From Paraburkholderia domus (GTDB lineage: Bacteria; Pseudomonadota; Gammaproteobacteria; Burkholderiales; Burkholderiaceae), in contig NZ_CAJNAT010000004.1 of NCBI RefSeq assembly GCF_905220705.1, positions 1 to 64,000 on the forward strand: a DNA stretch of 64,000 nucleotides, given 5' to 3'. The position numbers and the translations under genes are program-made. The notes beneath the pieces are model-generated. The model did not search any database and was not told the DNA's origin. It saw only the letters and a list, made by a program, of their open reading frames with translations. Shown one piece after another: positions 6,887 to 16,415 of the stretch (position 1 is the first letter of the stretch; every line of letters begins with the position of its first letter).

Positions 6887-9703
6887 ATGCCACCGCTGCG
6901 CGCTGCCAATCTGCTCGACACGATCGAAGGTACCCGCCTGCACTCGGCTGACTGCGCCCATTGGCAGCGCTGGGGACCGTATCTCAGTGAGCGTCAGTGG
7001 GGCACGGTGCGCGAGGATTACAGCCCGGACGGCACCGCCTGGGACCACTTTCCGCACGACCACGCGCGCAGCCGCGCCTACCGGTGGGGCGAAGACGGCA
7101 TCGCCGGTTTCGGCGACGACAAACTCAGCTGGTGCGTCTCGCTGGCCCTGTGGAACCGCAAAGATCCGATCCTGAAGGAACGCCTGTTCGGCCTCACCAA
7201 TGCGCAGGGCAATCACGGCGAGGACGTGAAGGAGCTGTACTTCTACGTCGACGGCACACCGACGCATTCGTACATGCGGATGCTCTACAAGTACCCGCAT
7301 GCCGCCTTTCCCTACGACGACCTGGTTCAGGAAAACGCGCGGCGCGGCGGCGACATGCCGGAATACGAGATCCTCGACACCGGCGTGTTCGACGATTTGC
7401 GTTACTTCGACGTGCAGGTCGAATACGCGAAACATGCGCCCGACGACATCCTGATGCGCGTGACGATCGAGAATCGCGCGGATGAGGCGGCTTCGCTCGA
7501 TGTGCTGCCGCAGATCTGGGCGCGCAACTCGTGGTCGTGGAAGGAGAACAAGGACAAGCCATCGCTCGTGGCTGGCAAAGACCACAACGGTGAAGCCCAT
7601 GTGGTCGGCAAGCAGCATGGCCATGAGCCGATCGTCGTGACGGCGTGGTCGAAGGACGCCCCGCAGATGGCGTGGCTGTTCTGCGAGAACGACACCAACG
7701 TCAAGCGCCTGTTCAATGTGGAGGGTACCGGGCCGTTCAAGGACGGCTTCAACGACTACCTCGTCCACGGCGACGAACAGGCGGTACGCCGAGACGCAGG
7801 CACGAAGGCAGGCGCGCACGCGTCGATTGAACTCGGCCCGCATGGCCGCGCCGTGGTGTACATGCGCTGGCGTCCGGCGTCGGGTCCCGATGCTGTGCAG
7901 CTCGATGCGGATGCGGTATTCGCTCACCGCATTGCCGAGGCCGACGAATTCTATGGCGCGCTGCAACACGAACTCGACGATCCCGATGCGCGCCTCGTGC
8001 AGCGTCAGGCGCTCGCCGGCATGTTGTGGTCCAAGCAGTACTACCAGTACGACGTGCATCGATGGCTCGAAGGCGATCCACTGCAACCCAAGCCGCCTGA
8101 GTCCCGCAAGCGCGGCCGCAATGCGGAGTGGCGACATCTGTGCAACGCAGACATTGTGTCGATGCCCGACAAGTGGGAGTACCCGTGGTACGCGTCATGG
8201 GACCTGGCGTTTCATGCGGCCGCGTTCGCGTTGATCGATCCGGCGTTTGCCAAGCGTCAACTGCTGCTGCTGGTGAAGGACCGCTTTCAGCACCCGAACG
8301 GCCAACTGCCCGCCTATGAATGGGCGCTAGGCGATGCGAATCCGCCGGTGCATGCCTGGGCCGCGTGGCGCGTCTATGAGATCGACCGGGCGCTGACCGG
8401 CACGGCGGATCGCGATTTTCTGGAACTCGTATTTCACAAGCTTCTGCTGAATTTCACGTGGTGGGTGAACCGCAAGGATGCGGAGGGCCGCAACGTTTTT
8501 CAGGGTGGCTTTCTCGGCTTGGACAACGTCGGCATCTTTGATCGCTCGTCACCGCTGCCGACAGGCGGTCATATCGATCAGGCGGACGGCACCGCCTGGA
8601 TGGCGGCGTACGCGCTCGATCTGATGCGTATCGCGCTCGAACTTGCCTATGCGAACTACGTGTTCGTCGATATCGGCGTGAAGTTTTTCGAGCACTTCCT
8701 GTATATCGCCGAGGCCGTAAGTTGCGACGATGGTTGCGATACCGGTCTATGGGACAGCGAAGACGAATTCTTCTACGACAAACTGCGCCTGCCCGACGGC
8801 AGCAATATTCCGATGCGCCTGCGCTCGATCGTCGGCCTGATTCCGCTTTTTGCCGTGCACGTGCTCGAAGAACGTTTGCATGGTCACTTGCCGGGGTTGC
8901 GCGAGCGGCTCGTCTGGTTCCTCGAACATCGCCCCGATCTCGCGAAGCTGGTTTCACGCTGGAACGAACCGGGCAAGGGCAATGCGTTGCTGCTCTCTCT
9001 GTTGCGCGGGCATCGGATGAAAGCGCTGCTGCGGCGTGCACTCGACGAAAGCGAATTCCTCTCCGATCACGGCGTGCGGGCGCTGTCGCGATTTCACCGC
9101 GATCATCCGTTCGAGTTCAACCACAACGGCACCAGCGTCACGGTCAAGTATCTGCCGGCCGAATCCGACACACGCGTGTTCGGCGGCAATTCGAACTGGC
9201 GCGGGCCCGTGTGGATGCCGGTGAACTATCTGCTGATTGAATCGTTGTACGAATTTCATCGGTACTACGGTGACAATTTCCGCGTCGAGTATCCGACCGG
9301 CTCGGGGCAGAAGTTCTCACTCAGCGAAATCGGCGACGAACTGGCACGCCGGGCGACCACCTTGTTCCTGAAGGACAAAAACGGTGAACGTCCGGTGATG
9401 GGTGCGTATCCACTCTTGCAGGCCGATCCGCGTTCACGCGATCTCGTGCTGTTCCATGAGTATTTCCATGGCGACAACGGGCGTGGTGTGGGCGCTTCGC
9501 ATCAAACGGGCTGGACCGGGTTGGTGGCGTTGCTCCTGCAACCGAGGGCGATGGCCGCGTCCGGTAATGTGCCGCTGGCAGGCGAGCCGGACCGGGCGCC
9601 GATTCCAACGTCGCCAACGTCGGCTATGGCACCCGCCCCCGCATGTCCACCCGAGTCAGCGCCCGAACCTGCACCTGCGTTGGCGACCACGGTGACCACG
9701 TAG
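6887..9703 (+). CDS. Large glycosyl hydrolase, GH63/MGH1-like
   Basis: A 938-residue cytoplasmic protein without signal peptide. The N-terminal half has WQRWGPYLSERQWGTVREDY, HARSRAYRWGEDGIAGF and KELYFYVDGTPTHSYMR. The C-terminal barrel has GNSNWRGPVWMPVNYLLIES and HQTGWTGLVALL, the conserved end of GH63 and mannosylglycerate-hydrolase-like families. Family knowledge: members act on alpha-glucosidic or alpha-mannosyl di- and oligosaccharides; the exact substrate is not readable. The ATG follows AAGGACATC. The gene lies 51 bases after the debranching enzyme, so a role in the same glucan route is likely. Its last 40 residues are Pro/Ala-rich, and the stop codon TAG lies inside the first unit of the following heptamer repeat. 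Confidence 0.85.
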   Translation: MPPLRAANLLDTIEGTRLHSADCAHWQRWGPYLSERQWGTVREDYSPDGTAWDHFPHDHARSRAYRWGEDGIAGFGDDKLSWCVSLALWNRKDPILKERLFGLTNAQGNHGEDVKELYFYVDGTPTHSYMRMLYKYPHAAFPYDDLVQENARRGGDMPEYEILDTGVFDDLRYFDVQVEYAKHAPDDILMRVTIENRADEAASLDVLPQIWARNSWSWKENKDKPSLVAGKDHNGEAHVVGKQHGHEPIVVTAWSKDAPQMAWLFCENDTNVKRLFNVEGTGPFKDGFNDYLVHGDEQAVRRDAGTKAGAHASIELGPHGRAVVYMRWRPASGPDAVQLDADAVFAHRIAEADEFYGALQHELDDPDARLVQRQALAGMLWSKQYYQYDVHRWLEGDPLQPKPPESRKRGRNAEWRHLCNADIVSMPDKWEYPWYASWDLAFHAAAFALIDPAFAKRQLLLLVKDRFQHPNGQLPAYEWALGDANPPVHAWAAWRVYEIDRALTGTADRDFLELVFHKLLLNFTWWVNRKDAEGRNVFQGGFLGLDNVGIFDRSSPLPTGGHIDQADGTAWMAAYALDLMRIALELAYANYVFVDIGVKFFEHFLYIAEAVSCDDGCDTGLWDSEDEFFYDKLRLPDGSNIPMRLRSIVGLIPLFAVHVLEERLHGHLPGLRERLVWFLEHRPDLAKLVSRWNEPGKGNALLLSLLRGHRMKALLRRALDESEFLSDHGVRALSRFHRDHPFEFNHNGTSVTVKYLPAESDTRVFGGNSNWRGPVWMPVNYLLIESLYEFHRYYGDNFRVEYPTGSGQKFSLSEIGDELARRATTLFLKDKNGERPVMGAYPLLQADPRSRDLVLFHEYFHGDNGRGVGASHQTGWTGLVALLLQPRAMAASGNVPLAGEPDRAPIPTSPTSAMAPAPACPPESAPEPAPALATTVTT

Positions 9704-9839
9704 CAAGTAGCAAGTAGCAAGTAGCAAGTAGCGAGTGGCAAGTGGCAAGTGGCAAGTGGCAAGTGGCAAGTGACAAGTGGCAAGTGACAAGTAGCAAGTA
9801 GCAAGTAGCAAGTAGCAAGTAGCAAGTAGCAAGTAGCGA
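9700..9839. repeat. Heptanucleotide tandem array, 20 units
   Basis: Twenty uninterrupted 7-bp units run in blocks: 4 GTAGCAA, 1 GTAGCGA, 5 GTGGCAA, then GTGACAA, GTGGCAA, GTGACAA, then 6 GTAGCAA and a final GTAGCGA. The variants are grouped, which suggests repeated slippage or block duplication. The array begins on the stop codon of the GH63-like gene and ends about 140 bases before zwf. With a 7-bp unit, copy changes do not keep reading frame. The minus strand is open in several frames simply because the unit lacks stops there. Confidence 0.97.
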
Positions 9840-9979
9840 CCCGGCCGCGCGCGAGGTTACATAAGCCATACAGCGTGCGCGCCAGGCAGGTTGAGTCGTT
9901 GTTTTTGAACTGTGCGGGTCCAAGCGTGGTCTTTCATGTACCGCCACGTCCGTTCCATTGGCTTCCTTAAGTGAATCCC

Positions 9980-11581
9980 ATGTCGACTACTCCGAACACC
10001 CCAACCCCGGCCAGTCACGAACCCAGTTGCAAAGTCAGCGCGGGTCCGCATGAAGCGCCGTCGTCGCCGGCCGGCAAGCGGCCCGCGCCGCCTTGCACGC
10101 TGGTGATCTTCGGTGCGGGCGGCGACCTGACCAAGCGGCTGCTGATGCCCGCGCTGTACAACCTCTCGGTGGACGGCCTGCTCGACAATGGCATGAAGAT
10201 CATCGGCGTGAATCACGGAGCGCGCGAGACGAGCGAATGGCGCGAAGATCTGCACATGTCGCTGCAACAATTCGCCGCCGACAAAGCGAGCACCTTCCAC
10301 GCCGGCAAGCTCGACGACAAAGCATGGGACTGGGTCGCGCAACGGCTCGAATACATGGCCGGCGAGTTCGAAACCGACGACACGTTCACGAAGCTCAAGC
10401 AAAAGCTCGATCAATCGCCGGGCAGCAACGTGATTTTTTACCTCGCGGTCAGCTCGCGCTTTTTCAAACCGATCGTCGAGCATCTCGGTAAAGCGGGCTT
10501 GCTGAAAGAAGGCGAGGGCGACTCGGGCGGCTTCCGCCGTATCGTGATCGAGAAGCCGTTCGGTACCGATCTCGCCTCGGCGCGCGATCTGAACGCGCAC
10601 ATTCTGTCGTACGCGAACGAATCGCAGGTGTATCGCATCGATCACTTTCTCGGTAAGGACACCGTACAGAGCATTCTCGCGGTGCGTTTCGCGAATGCCT
10701 TGTTCGAGCCGATCTGGCGGCGCGAATATATCGACAGCGTGCAGATCACCGCAGCCGAGACGATCGGCGTTGAAGGGCGCGGCAAGTTTTACGAGCAGAC
10801 CGGTGCGTTCCGCGACATGCTTCCGAACCATCTGTTCCAGTTGCTCGGCATGGTCGCGATGGAGCCGCCCAATTCGTTCGATGCCGAAGCCGTGCGCGAC
10901 AAGAAGGCTGAAATCTCCGACGCAATCCAGCCGCTGACCGCCGACGACGTCGTCTTCGGTCAATACGAAAAGGGGCCCGCGGGCATCGGCTATCGTGAGG
11001 AACCGGACGTCGCACCGGACAGCACGACGGAAACCTACGCCGCGGCGCGCGTGTACGTCGAGAACTGGCGCTGGGCGGGCGTGCCCTTCTATCTGCGGAC
11101 CGGTAAGCGGCTTGCCGCGCGCCGCACGGAGATATCGGTCCAACTGAAGCCGGTGCCGTTCCGTCTGTTCCGCGACACGCCGGTCGACGCCCTGACGCCG
11201 AATGTGCTGACCTTGCGCATCGATCCCGCGCACGGCACGAGTTTCGATTTCAATGTGAAAACGCCGGGGCCGGTGATGCAGGTGGGCGCGGTCCAGTCGT
11301 CTTTCGACTACTCGGACTTCTTCGCCGAACGGGCCAATGTCGGCTACGAGACCTTGCTGTACGACTGCATGCTCGGCGACGAGACACTGTTCCAGCGCGC
11401 CGACAGCATCGAAACGAGCTGGTGCGCGGTAGACGATGTACTCCACCCGAAGACCGGCGGCGCGATGCCGGTGCACGGTTATCCGGCCGGCAGCGAGGGA
11501 CCTGCGGAAGCGGATGCGCTACTCGCACGCGACGGCCATGCATGGCGGCCTTTGAAGCAGGATGCAGTTGAAAAGAAGTAA
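9980..11581 (+). CDS. zwf: Glucose-6-phosphate 1-dehydrogenase
   Basis: Oxidises glucose-6-phosphate to 6-phosphogluconolactone with NAD(P)+, the entry to the pentose phosphate and Entner-Doudoroff routes. The dinucleotide fold starts at about residue 40 (LVIFGAGGDLTKRLLMPALY), and the active-site signature is RIDHFLGKDTVQ with the catalytic His. The protein is 533 residues from the ATG. An extra ~35-residue low-complexity Pro/Ser-rich N-terminus precedes the fold and is longer than in enteric Zwf. A GTG nine bases upstream is an alternative start. It lies between the GH63-like gene and the glucokinase on the same strand, linking polymer breakdown to glucose-6-phosphate oxidation. Confidence 0.95.
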   Translation: MSTTPNTPTPASHEPSCKVSAGPHEAPSSPAGKRPAPPCTLVIFGAGGDLTKRLLMPALYNLSVDGLLDNGMKIIGVNHGARETSEWREDLHMSLQQFAADKASTFHAGKLDDKAWDWVAQRLEYMAGEFETDDTFTKLKQKLDQSPGSNVIFYLAVSSRFFKPIVEHLGKAGLLKEGEGDSGGFRRIVIEKPFGTDLASARDLNAHILSYANESQVYRIDHFLGKDTVQSILAVRFANALFEPIWRREYIDSVQITAAETIGVEGRGKFYEQTGAFRDMLPNHLFQLLGMVAMEPPNSFDAEAVRDKKAEISDAIQPLTADDVVFGQYEKGPAGIGYREEPDVAPDSTTETYAAARVYVENWRWAGVPFYLRTGKRLAARRTEISVQLKPVPFRLFRDTPVDALTPNVLTLRIDPAHGTSFDFNVKTPGPVMQVGAVQSSFDYSDFFAERANVGYETLLYDCMLGDETLFQRADSIETSWCAVDDVLHPKTGGAMPVHGYPAGSEGPAEADALLARDGHAWRPLKQDAVEKK

Positions 11582-11616
11582 CTCCATGAGATGCGCCAAC
11601 ACAATCGGGGGACACC

Positions 11617-12417
11617 GTGGCCACACGTAAGACGAAAGTGAAAAGCAGTACCGAACGGATTCTGGCCATCGATGTCGGTGGCACTGGCTTGAAAGCCGCG
11701 ATCATCGATGCGGACGGACAGATGAAAACCGAGCGTTTGCGCGTGGCGACGCCGCATCCATGCACGCCGGATCAACTGGTGGACGCATTGGCGAAGCTGG
11801 TCGAACCGCTCGTCAAAACAGAGCCGCCCACGCTGATGTCAATCGGTTTTCCTGGCGTAGTGCGTAACAACCGCATATTGACGGCGCCGCACTTTGGCGT
11901 TGAAGGCTGGCACGACATTCCGTTGGCGGATTCGCTGGCGCAGCGCCTCGGCGGTCTGCCGGTGCGCATGATCAACGACGCCGAGATGCAGGGTTTTGCC
12001 GCGATCGAAGGTCATGGGCTCGAATTTGTGCTGACGCTCGGCACGGGTGCGGGCACGGCGCTGTTCCGTGACGGCGAGTTGATGCCTCACCTCGAGCTTG
12101 CGCATCATCCGGTCAGTAAGAAGGGTGTGGCTTACGACGAGTACATCGGCGACGCGGCGCGCGAGAAGGCGGGGAATAAGCGCTGGAATCGCCGGGTCCA
12201 GAAGGTAATCGGCATTCTCGATGCGCTGGTGAACTACGACAAGCTGTGGATTGGCGGTGGCAATGCGGCACGGCTGACGTTCAAGTTGCCCGCGAACGTG
12301 GCGACAGTATCGAACGATGCGGGGATCGAAGGCGGTGCACGTTTGTGGCATCCGAAGTCGCTGCGCGAGACGCGGCAGTTGCCGGAGGCCAATGAGAGGA
12401 CGGGCCGGTTCAAGTGA
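11617..12417 (+). CDS. ppgK: Polyphosphate glucokinase (ROK family)
   Basis: Phosphorylates glucose using polyphosphate (or ATP), supplying substrate to the Zwf encoded just upstream. The ROK fold is marked by the phosphate-binding motif AIDVGGTGLKAAIID near residue 18, GFPGVVRNNRI, the glucose-binding MINDAEMQGFA, and LTLGTGAGTALF. The 266-residue length and the pattern without the ROK zinc-binding Cys cluster fit polyphosphate glucokinases rather than regulators. Translation starts at GTG after GGGGGACACC, 35 bases from the zwf stop codon, so the two are probably cotranscribed. Confidence 0.88.
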   Translation: MATRKTKVKSSTERILAIDVGGTGLKAAIIDADGQMKTERLRVATPHPCTPDQLVDALAKLVEPLVKTEPPTLMSIGFPGVVRNNRILTAPHFGVEGWHDIPLADSLAQRLGGLPVRMINDAEMQGFAAIEGHGLEFVLTLGTGAGTALFRDGELMPHLELAHHPVSKKGVAYDEYIGDAAREKAGNKRWNRRVQKVIGILDALVNYDKLWIGGGNAARLTFKLPANVATVSNDAGIEGGARLWHPKSLRETRQLPEANERTGRFK

Positions 12418-12524
12418 GGCGCGCGTCGTCGAGCGAGTTATGTTGCGTCGGCGGAATAAAGCGCCCGGGCGATACGTTTGCCATCTAGAGCGGCGGCACG
12501 CGTTTTCTGGCGATGATTGTTTAG

Positions 12525-12563
12525 CCTTTGCGGCGGCCGGGCAACCGACGCCGCCGTCAAAGG
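12525..12563. terminator. Hairpin between convergent genes, possible bidirectional terminator
   Basis: The arms CCTTTG-c-GGCGG and CCGCC-gt-CAAAGG form an imperfect stem of about 11 bp between the ppgK stop codon and the end of the convergent aldo/keto reductase gene. There is no good T tract on either strand, so function as an intrinsic terminator is uncertain. Confidence 0.35.
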
Positions 12564-12570
12564 CAACGCA

Positions 12571-13566
12571 CTACCTGGCCGCATCACCCCAGCGATATTC
12601 CAGGCTAACCTCATCGAGCTGCGCTTTGACTTGTGGATCGAGCACAAGCTCCGTAGCAGCCAGCGTATCGCTCAGCTGTTCAGCGCGACTGGCGCCGATA
12701 ATTGCCGAGGTAATCAGCGGATTAGCCAACACCCACGCAAGAGAAACCCGAGTCAAAGACTCGCCCGTCAGCGCAGCAATCGCTTTCAACTTCTCGATCG
12801 TTTCGAACTCGCGCTGATGCCAGTACCGCTCCTGGTACATTGCCCCCGCTTTGCCGACGGTTTCGGTAAATCGCCCGGACGTGGGCGCTGCATCCGCCCG
12901 ATGCTTACCCGTCAGCAAGCCACCCGCCAGCGGGTTATAGGGCATCACGGCCAATTGCTCTTCTGCCGCCAGACGTAACAACTCCCTCTCGATCTGCCGG
13001 AACAACAGGTTATACCGGGGCTGAACCGATACAAACCGCGACACGCGCAACACATCAGCGCGACCCAGCGCCCGCGCCAGCCGATACGCCAGGAAATTCG
13101 ACACGCCGATATACCGTGCCTTTCCCGAACGCACGATGACATCCAGGGCTTCGAGCGTCTCATCGAGCGGCGTATTCGCATCGTCGGAATGGAGCTGATA
13201 CAGGTCCACGTAATCCGTGCCGAGCCGCCGCAGCGATGCATCGATCGCGTCCAGCAGATGTTTGCGCGACGCGCCTTGATCCCACGCTGACGGCCCCATC
13301 TTGCCGACCGCCTTCGTCGCCAGAATGTAGCGGTCGCGTTTGCCCTTCAGCCACCGTCCGACGATTTCCTCCGTGCGCCCGGCAATGCTCTCGTCGCCAC
13401 CGAGCGGATAGACGTCGGCGGTATCGATGAAGTTCACACCGGCGTCCGCCGCCGTGTCGAGGATTCGATGCGAGACATCTTCTTCAGTCTGCAGACCAAA
13501 GGTCATCGTGCCAAGACACAGGCGCGAAACGGTCAGGCCGGTGCGGCCGAATTTGCGGTATTGCAT
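12571..13566 (-). CDS. Aldo/keto reductase
   Basis: A cytoplasmic NADPH-dependent carbonyl reductase of the AKR superfamily, 331 residues. It starts MQYRKFGRTGLTVSRLCLGT. The catalytic tetrad is visible: Asp and Tyr in FIDTADVYP, Lys in ILATKAVGKMGPS, and His in DLYQLHSDD. The late motif AWVLANPLITSAIIGASRAE binds the nucleotide. In-frame codons reach 16 residues further upstream, but the homologous N-terminus begins at this ATG. The physiological substrate is unknown. It is convergent with ppgK and stands alone. Confidence 0.9.
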   Translation of the reverse strand: MQYRKFGRTGLTVSRLCLGTMTFGLQTEEDVSHRILDTAADAGVNFIDTADVYPLGGDESIAGRTEEIVGRWLKGKRDRYILATKAVGKMGPSAWDQGASRKHLLDAIDASLRRLGTDYVDLYQLHSDDANTPLDETLEALDVIVRSGKARYIGVSNFLAYRLARALGRADVLRVSRFVSVQPRYNLLFRQIERELLRLAAEEQLAVMPYNPLAGGLLTGKHRADAAPTSGRFTETVGKAGAMYQERYWHQREFETIEKLKAIAALTGESLTRVSLAWVLANPLITSAIIGASRAEQLSDTLAATELVLDPQVKAQLDEVSLEYRWGDAAR

Positions 13567-14145
13567 GGTCAACTCCGAAGCAGGACGGAACGGTTGCGAT
13601 ATGCGGTGTTGCAAAAAGGATAAACGGTGCGGCGATTTCGCGTTCGATCACTCGTGCGCACCTGAGTGATGTGTCGTTAGTATTTAGAAAGATTTTCGAT
13701 GAAATGCGTAAGTGCAATACGCCTTGAACGTTGGAGTACATCACCCAGGTCGTGTCGTTGACTCGGTCCTAAATTGACAGTAATTGAGGTGGGTATCCCT
13801 GACATACGAACATTTTCATATTCATCTAACGAATATAAAAATCGCCATGTAAAGGGCCACCTGATATTACAAGTATGTAATGCATTGCTGACCATGAAGC
13901 ATTGAAAATTACGAATTGCATACGTTGGTAAAAAACGGAAATAATTTGATCACTCTGGGTAAGGCTCGGCGCGATTGATGCGTTTTGATGCGCATGAAAT
14001 GATATCGATTCTCATTTAACAACTAGCCAGCCATCCCGTCGTCTTCCCTCCAAGCAGAAGACAGGCAGCCAGCCAATTGCGGTTTTGTCACTGATTGCAT
14101 GTCGAACATGCGGATCTGGCAAGCGCACTTCTGACGGGATTTCCC
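13567..14145. other. AT-rich intergenic region upstream of the siderophore receptor
   Basis: This 579-base stretch is clearly richer in A and T than its flanks. It should contain the promoters of the leftward aldo/keto reductase and the rightward receptor. A plausible promoter is TTGATG (13975-13980) and TGATAT (14000-14005), overlapped by a Fur box. Short frames inside it (for example 13677-13895, minus) have no ribosome site or family resemblance. Nothing else is supported. Confidence 0.6.
14000..14014 (+). promoter_or_regulatory. Fur box candidate
   Basis: TGATATCGATTCTCA matches the 7-1-7 Fur pattern TGATAAT-n-ATTATCA at 11 of 14 positions. It lies about 130 bases before a TonB-dependent receptor, over the likely -10 element, so iron-bound Fur would block transcription of the receptor and piuC. 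Position and fit are seen; binding is inferred. Confidence 0.65.
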
Positions 14146-16338
14146 ATGTTCAACCACACGCCGCTTGCGACTGCGTTAGCGTTAACTTTTGCCGTTCCAT
14201 TCGCCACGCCCGCTGTGGCGCAGACCGCGCCGCAAGCCGCATCGCAGTCGCCGGCTCAAAACGCGCCGGCGAATACAGCGGCCGAGAACGCGACCTTGCC
14301 GGCCATCGGTGTCGCGGCGCAAGCCGAACAACAGGACTTCCAGGCAGAACGCTCGACGGTCGGCGCAAAGACGCCCACCGCATTGCGCGACATTCCGCAG
14401 ACGGTGACGGTGATCAACAAGGCGGTGCTCGCCTCCCAAGGCGCCACGTCGTTCCAGGACGCTTTGCGCAATGCGCCGGGCGTGACCATTGGCGGGGCTG
14501 AAGGTGGCCAGATCGGCAACAACATCAACTTGCGCGGTTTCACCGCGCAGAACGACATCTATCTGGATGGGTTCCGCGATCGCAACCAGTACTATCGCGA
14601 CACCTTCGACCTCGAGGAGCTTGAAGTGCTGTATGGTCCGTCGTCGATGTTGTTCGGCCGCGGCTCGACGGGTGGCGTAATCGATCAGGTTAGCAAGAAG
14701 GCGAATCTGCATGACTCGGCGGAAGTCTCGGCAATGGTCGGTACCGACGATCGCTATCGCAGCACCGTCGACGTGAACCATAAGCTGACGGAGACGGCGG
14801 CGATACGCCTGAACGCATTCGGCCAGAGCCTCGGCTCGACGCGCGACGAGATGAAGAACAAGGACTACGGCATCGCGCCGGAAGTGCGTTTCGGCATCGG
14901 CACACCGACCGAAGTGACGATATCGGCGCTGATCCAGCACAACTACGACATGCCCGACTACGGCGTGCAGGCGTTGAACGGGCATCCGTCACCGGTGCCG
15001 AAGAACACGTTCTATGGCCTCACCACCGACCGCACGATCCAGGATGTTCAGACCTTCACGGCCGGCATCAAGCACAAGTTCTCCGACAGTCTGACCCTGA
15101 GCAACCAGACGCAGTTCTCGCATTCACTGACCGATGCACGCGAAACCGCGCCGCAAGCTGTGTTGACGGGCCCGCTCGCGAGCAGCACTGCGCTGACCAA
15201 CGGCAATTACACGACGTTGTCGCCGTCGCAGTTGTTCATCAAGCTGCAGAGCCACGACCGTGTGATCGAAAACCATTCGTTGTACAACGACACGATGCTC
15301 GAATACAAGTTCGACACCGGCCCGGTCAAGCACGACCTGATCGCCGGCATCGAACTCGGCCACGACAGTTATTCGAATCAGGCGTACACGCGCAACAACT
15401 TGCCGGTCGTCACGATGGTGAACCCGGCGTATCTGTCATCACCCGCTGGTGTGACCACGACAGTCGGCAACTACGCCGATTCCGGTTCGAATGAGATCGC
15501 CGGCTACGTCAACGACACGGTATCGCTCGGCCAGCACTGGAAGGTGATCGGCGGCCTGCGTTGGGACCGCTTCCAGGCACAGATCCACAATTCGATCACG
15601 GCGCCGCTTTACGCGAGTCAGACCAACTTCTTCACCAGCGTGCGCGCGGGCGTGATCTATCAGCCGACCGACTGGCAGTCGTACTACGTGTCGTATGGCA
15701 CGTCATTCGATCCGTCGCTCGAAGCTTTGACGGTCACCAACCTGACGCAAAACCTTGCGCCGGAGTCGACCAGGTCGTATGAAGTCGGCGGCAAGTGGGA
15801 TCTGCTGGGCGGCAATATCTCGGTGACGTCCGCGTTCTTCCGCGAGGAAATGACTAACGCCCGCACGCAAGTTTCGCCGACCGAATATGAACTCGACGGC
15901 GACATCCGCGTCGACGGATTTCAGGCCGGCGTAACCGGTCACATCACCGACAAGTGGCAGATTTTTGGCGGCTACACGTACATGGACGCCATCATCCTGA
16001 AGGCGCTCGACGGCACGCAAGGGCACGTGCCGGCCAACACGCCGCGCAACACGCTGACGCTCTGGAGCACTTACGCGATCACGCCGCACTGGGAAATCGG
16101 CGGCGGCCCGACTTACATGTCGCCGCGCTACGCGTCGAACACGAACTACGTTCAGGTCCCGGGCTACACCCGCTGGGATGCGACCGCCGCCTATCACGCG
16201 AAGAAATACGACGTTCGGCTGAATCTGCTGAACCTGACCAACAAGATGTACTACGACGCGCTCATCCAGTCGGACGGTGGCCGTTCCGTGCCGGGTATCG
16301 GACGTACGCTGCTCGCGACGGTCGACTACCGGTTCTGA
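14146..16338 (+). CDS. TonB-dependent siderophore receptor, Fiu/PiuA-like
   Basis: A 730-residue outer-membrane receptor for ferric, probably catecholate, siderophores. A Sec signal ends near residue 25 (TPAVAQ). The plug domain runs from about residue 75 (LRDIPQTVTVINKAVLASQG) through INLRGFTAQNDIYLDGFRDR and VLYGPSSMLFGRGSTGGVID. A 22-strand barrel follows and closes with the aromatic end TLLATVDYRF. In-frame codons reach 17 residues upstream of this ATG, but those do not belong to the signal peptide. A Fur box lies upstream and a PiuC/YbiX dioxygenase gene 77 bases downstream, the same pair as E. coli fiu-ybiX and P. aeruginosa piuA-piuC. Confidence 0.9.
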   Translation: MFNHTPLATALALTFAVPFATPAVAQTAPQAASQSPAQNAPANTAAENATLPAIGVAAQAEQQDFQAERSTVGAKTPTALRDIPQTVTVINKAVLASQGATSFQDALRNAPGVTIGGAEGGQIGNNINLRGFTAQNDIYLDGFRDRNQYYRDTFDLEELEVLYGPSSMLFGRGSTGGVIDQVSKKANLHDSAEVSAMVGTDDRYRSTVDVNHKLTETAAIRLNAFGQSLGSTRDEMKNKDYGIAPEVRFGIGTPTEVTISALIQHNYDMPDYGVQALNGHPSPVPKNTFYGLTTDRTIQDVQTFTAGIKHKFSDSLTLSNQTQFSHSLTDARETAPQAVLTGPLASSTALTNGNYTTLSPSQLFIKLQSHDRVIENHSLYNDTMLEYKFDTGPVKHDLIAGIELGHDSYSNQAYTRNNLPVVTMVNPAYLSSPAGVTTTVGNYADSGSNEIAGYVNDTVSLGQHWKVIGGLRWDRFQAQIHNSITAPLYASQTNFFTSVRAGVIYQPTDWQSYYVSYGTSFDPSLEALTVTNLTQNLAPESTRSYEVGGKWDLLGGNISVTSAFFREEMTNARTQVSPTEYELDGDIRVDGFQAGVTGHITDKWQIFGGYTYMDAIILKALDGTQGHVPANTPRNTLTLWSTYAITPHWEIGGGPTYMSPRYASNTNYVQVPGYTRWDATAAYHAKKYDVRLNLLNLTNKMYYDALIQSDGGRSVPGIGRTLLATVDYRF

Positions 16339-16415
16339 AGCGCGCCTCATTGATACGTTAGGCTTGCCGCTCTTGCAAACGGCAAGCCGACTAAACGAGG
16401 CCAAGGAAACTCAAG

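Noticed and set aside
9700..9839. Possible CRISPR array
   Set aside because: Units are 7 bp and contiguous with no spacers, and no cas gene is near.
9624..9947. Open frame on the minus strand with a Leu-Ala-Thr-Cys heptapeptide repeat
   Set aside because: It is only the translation of the 7-bp tandem array; no ribosome site, no start context, and several frames are open at once.
13677..13895. Possible 72-residue protein in the AT-rich gap before the siderophore receptor
   Set aside because: No ribosome site or recognisable domain, and the composition follows the non-coding DNA.
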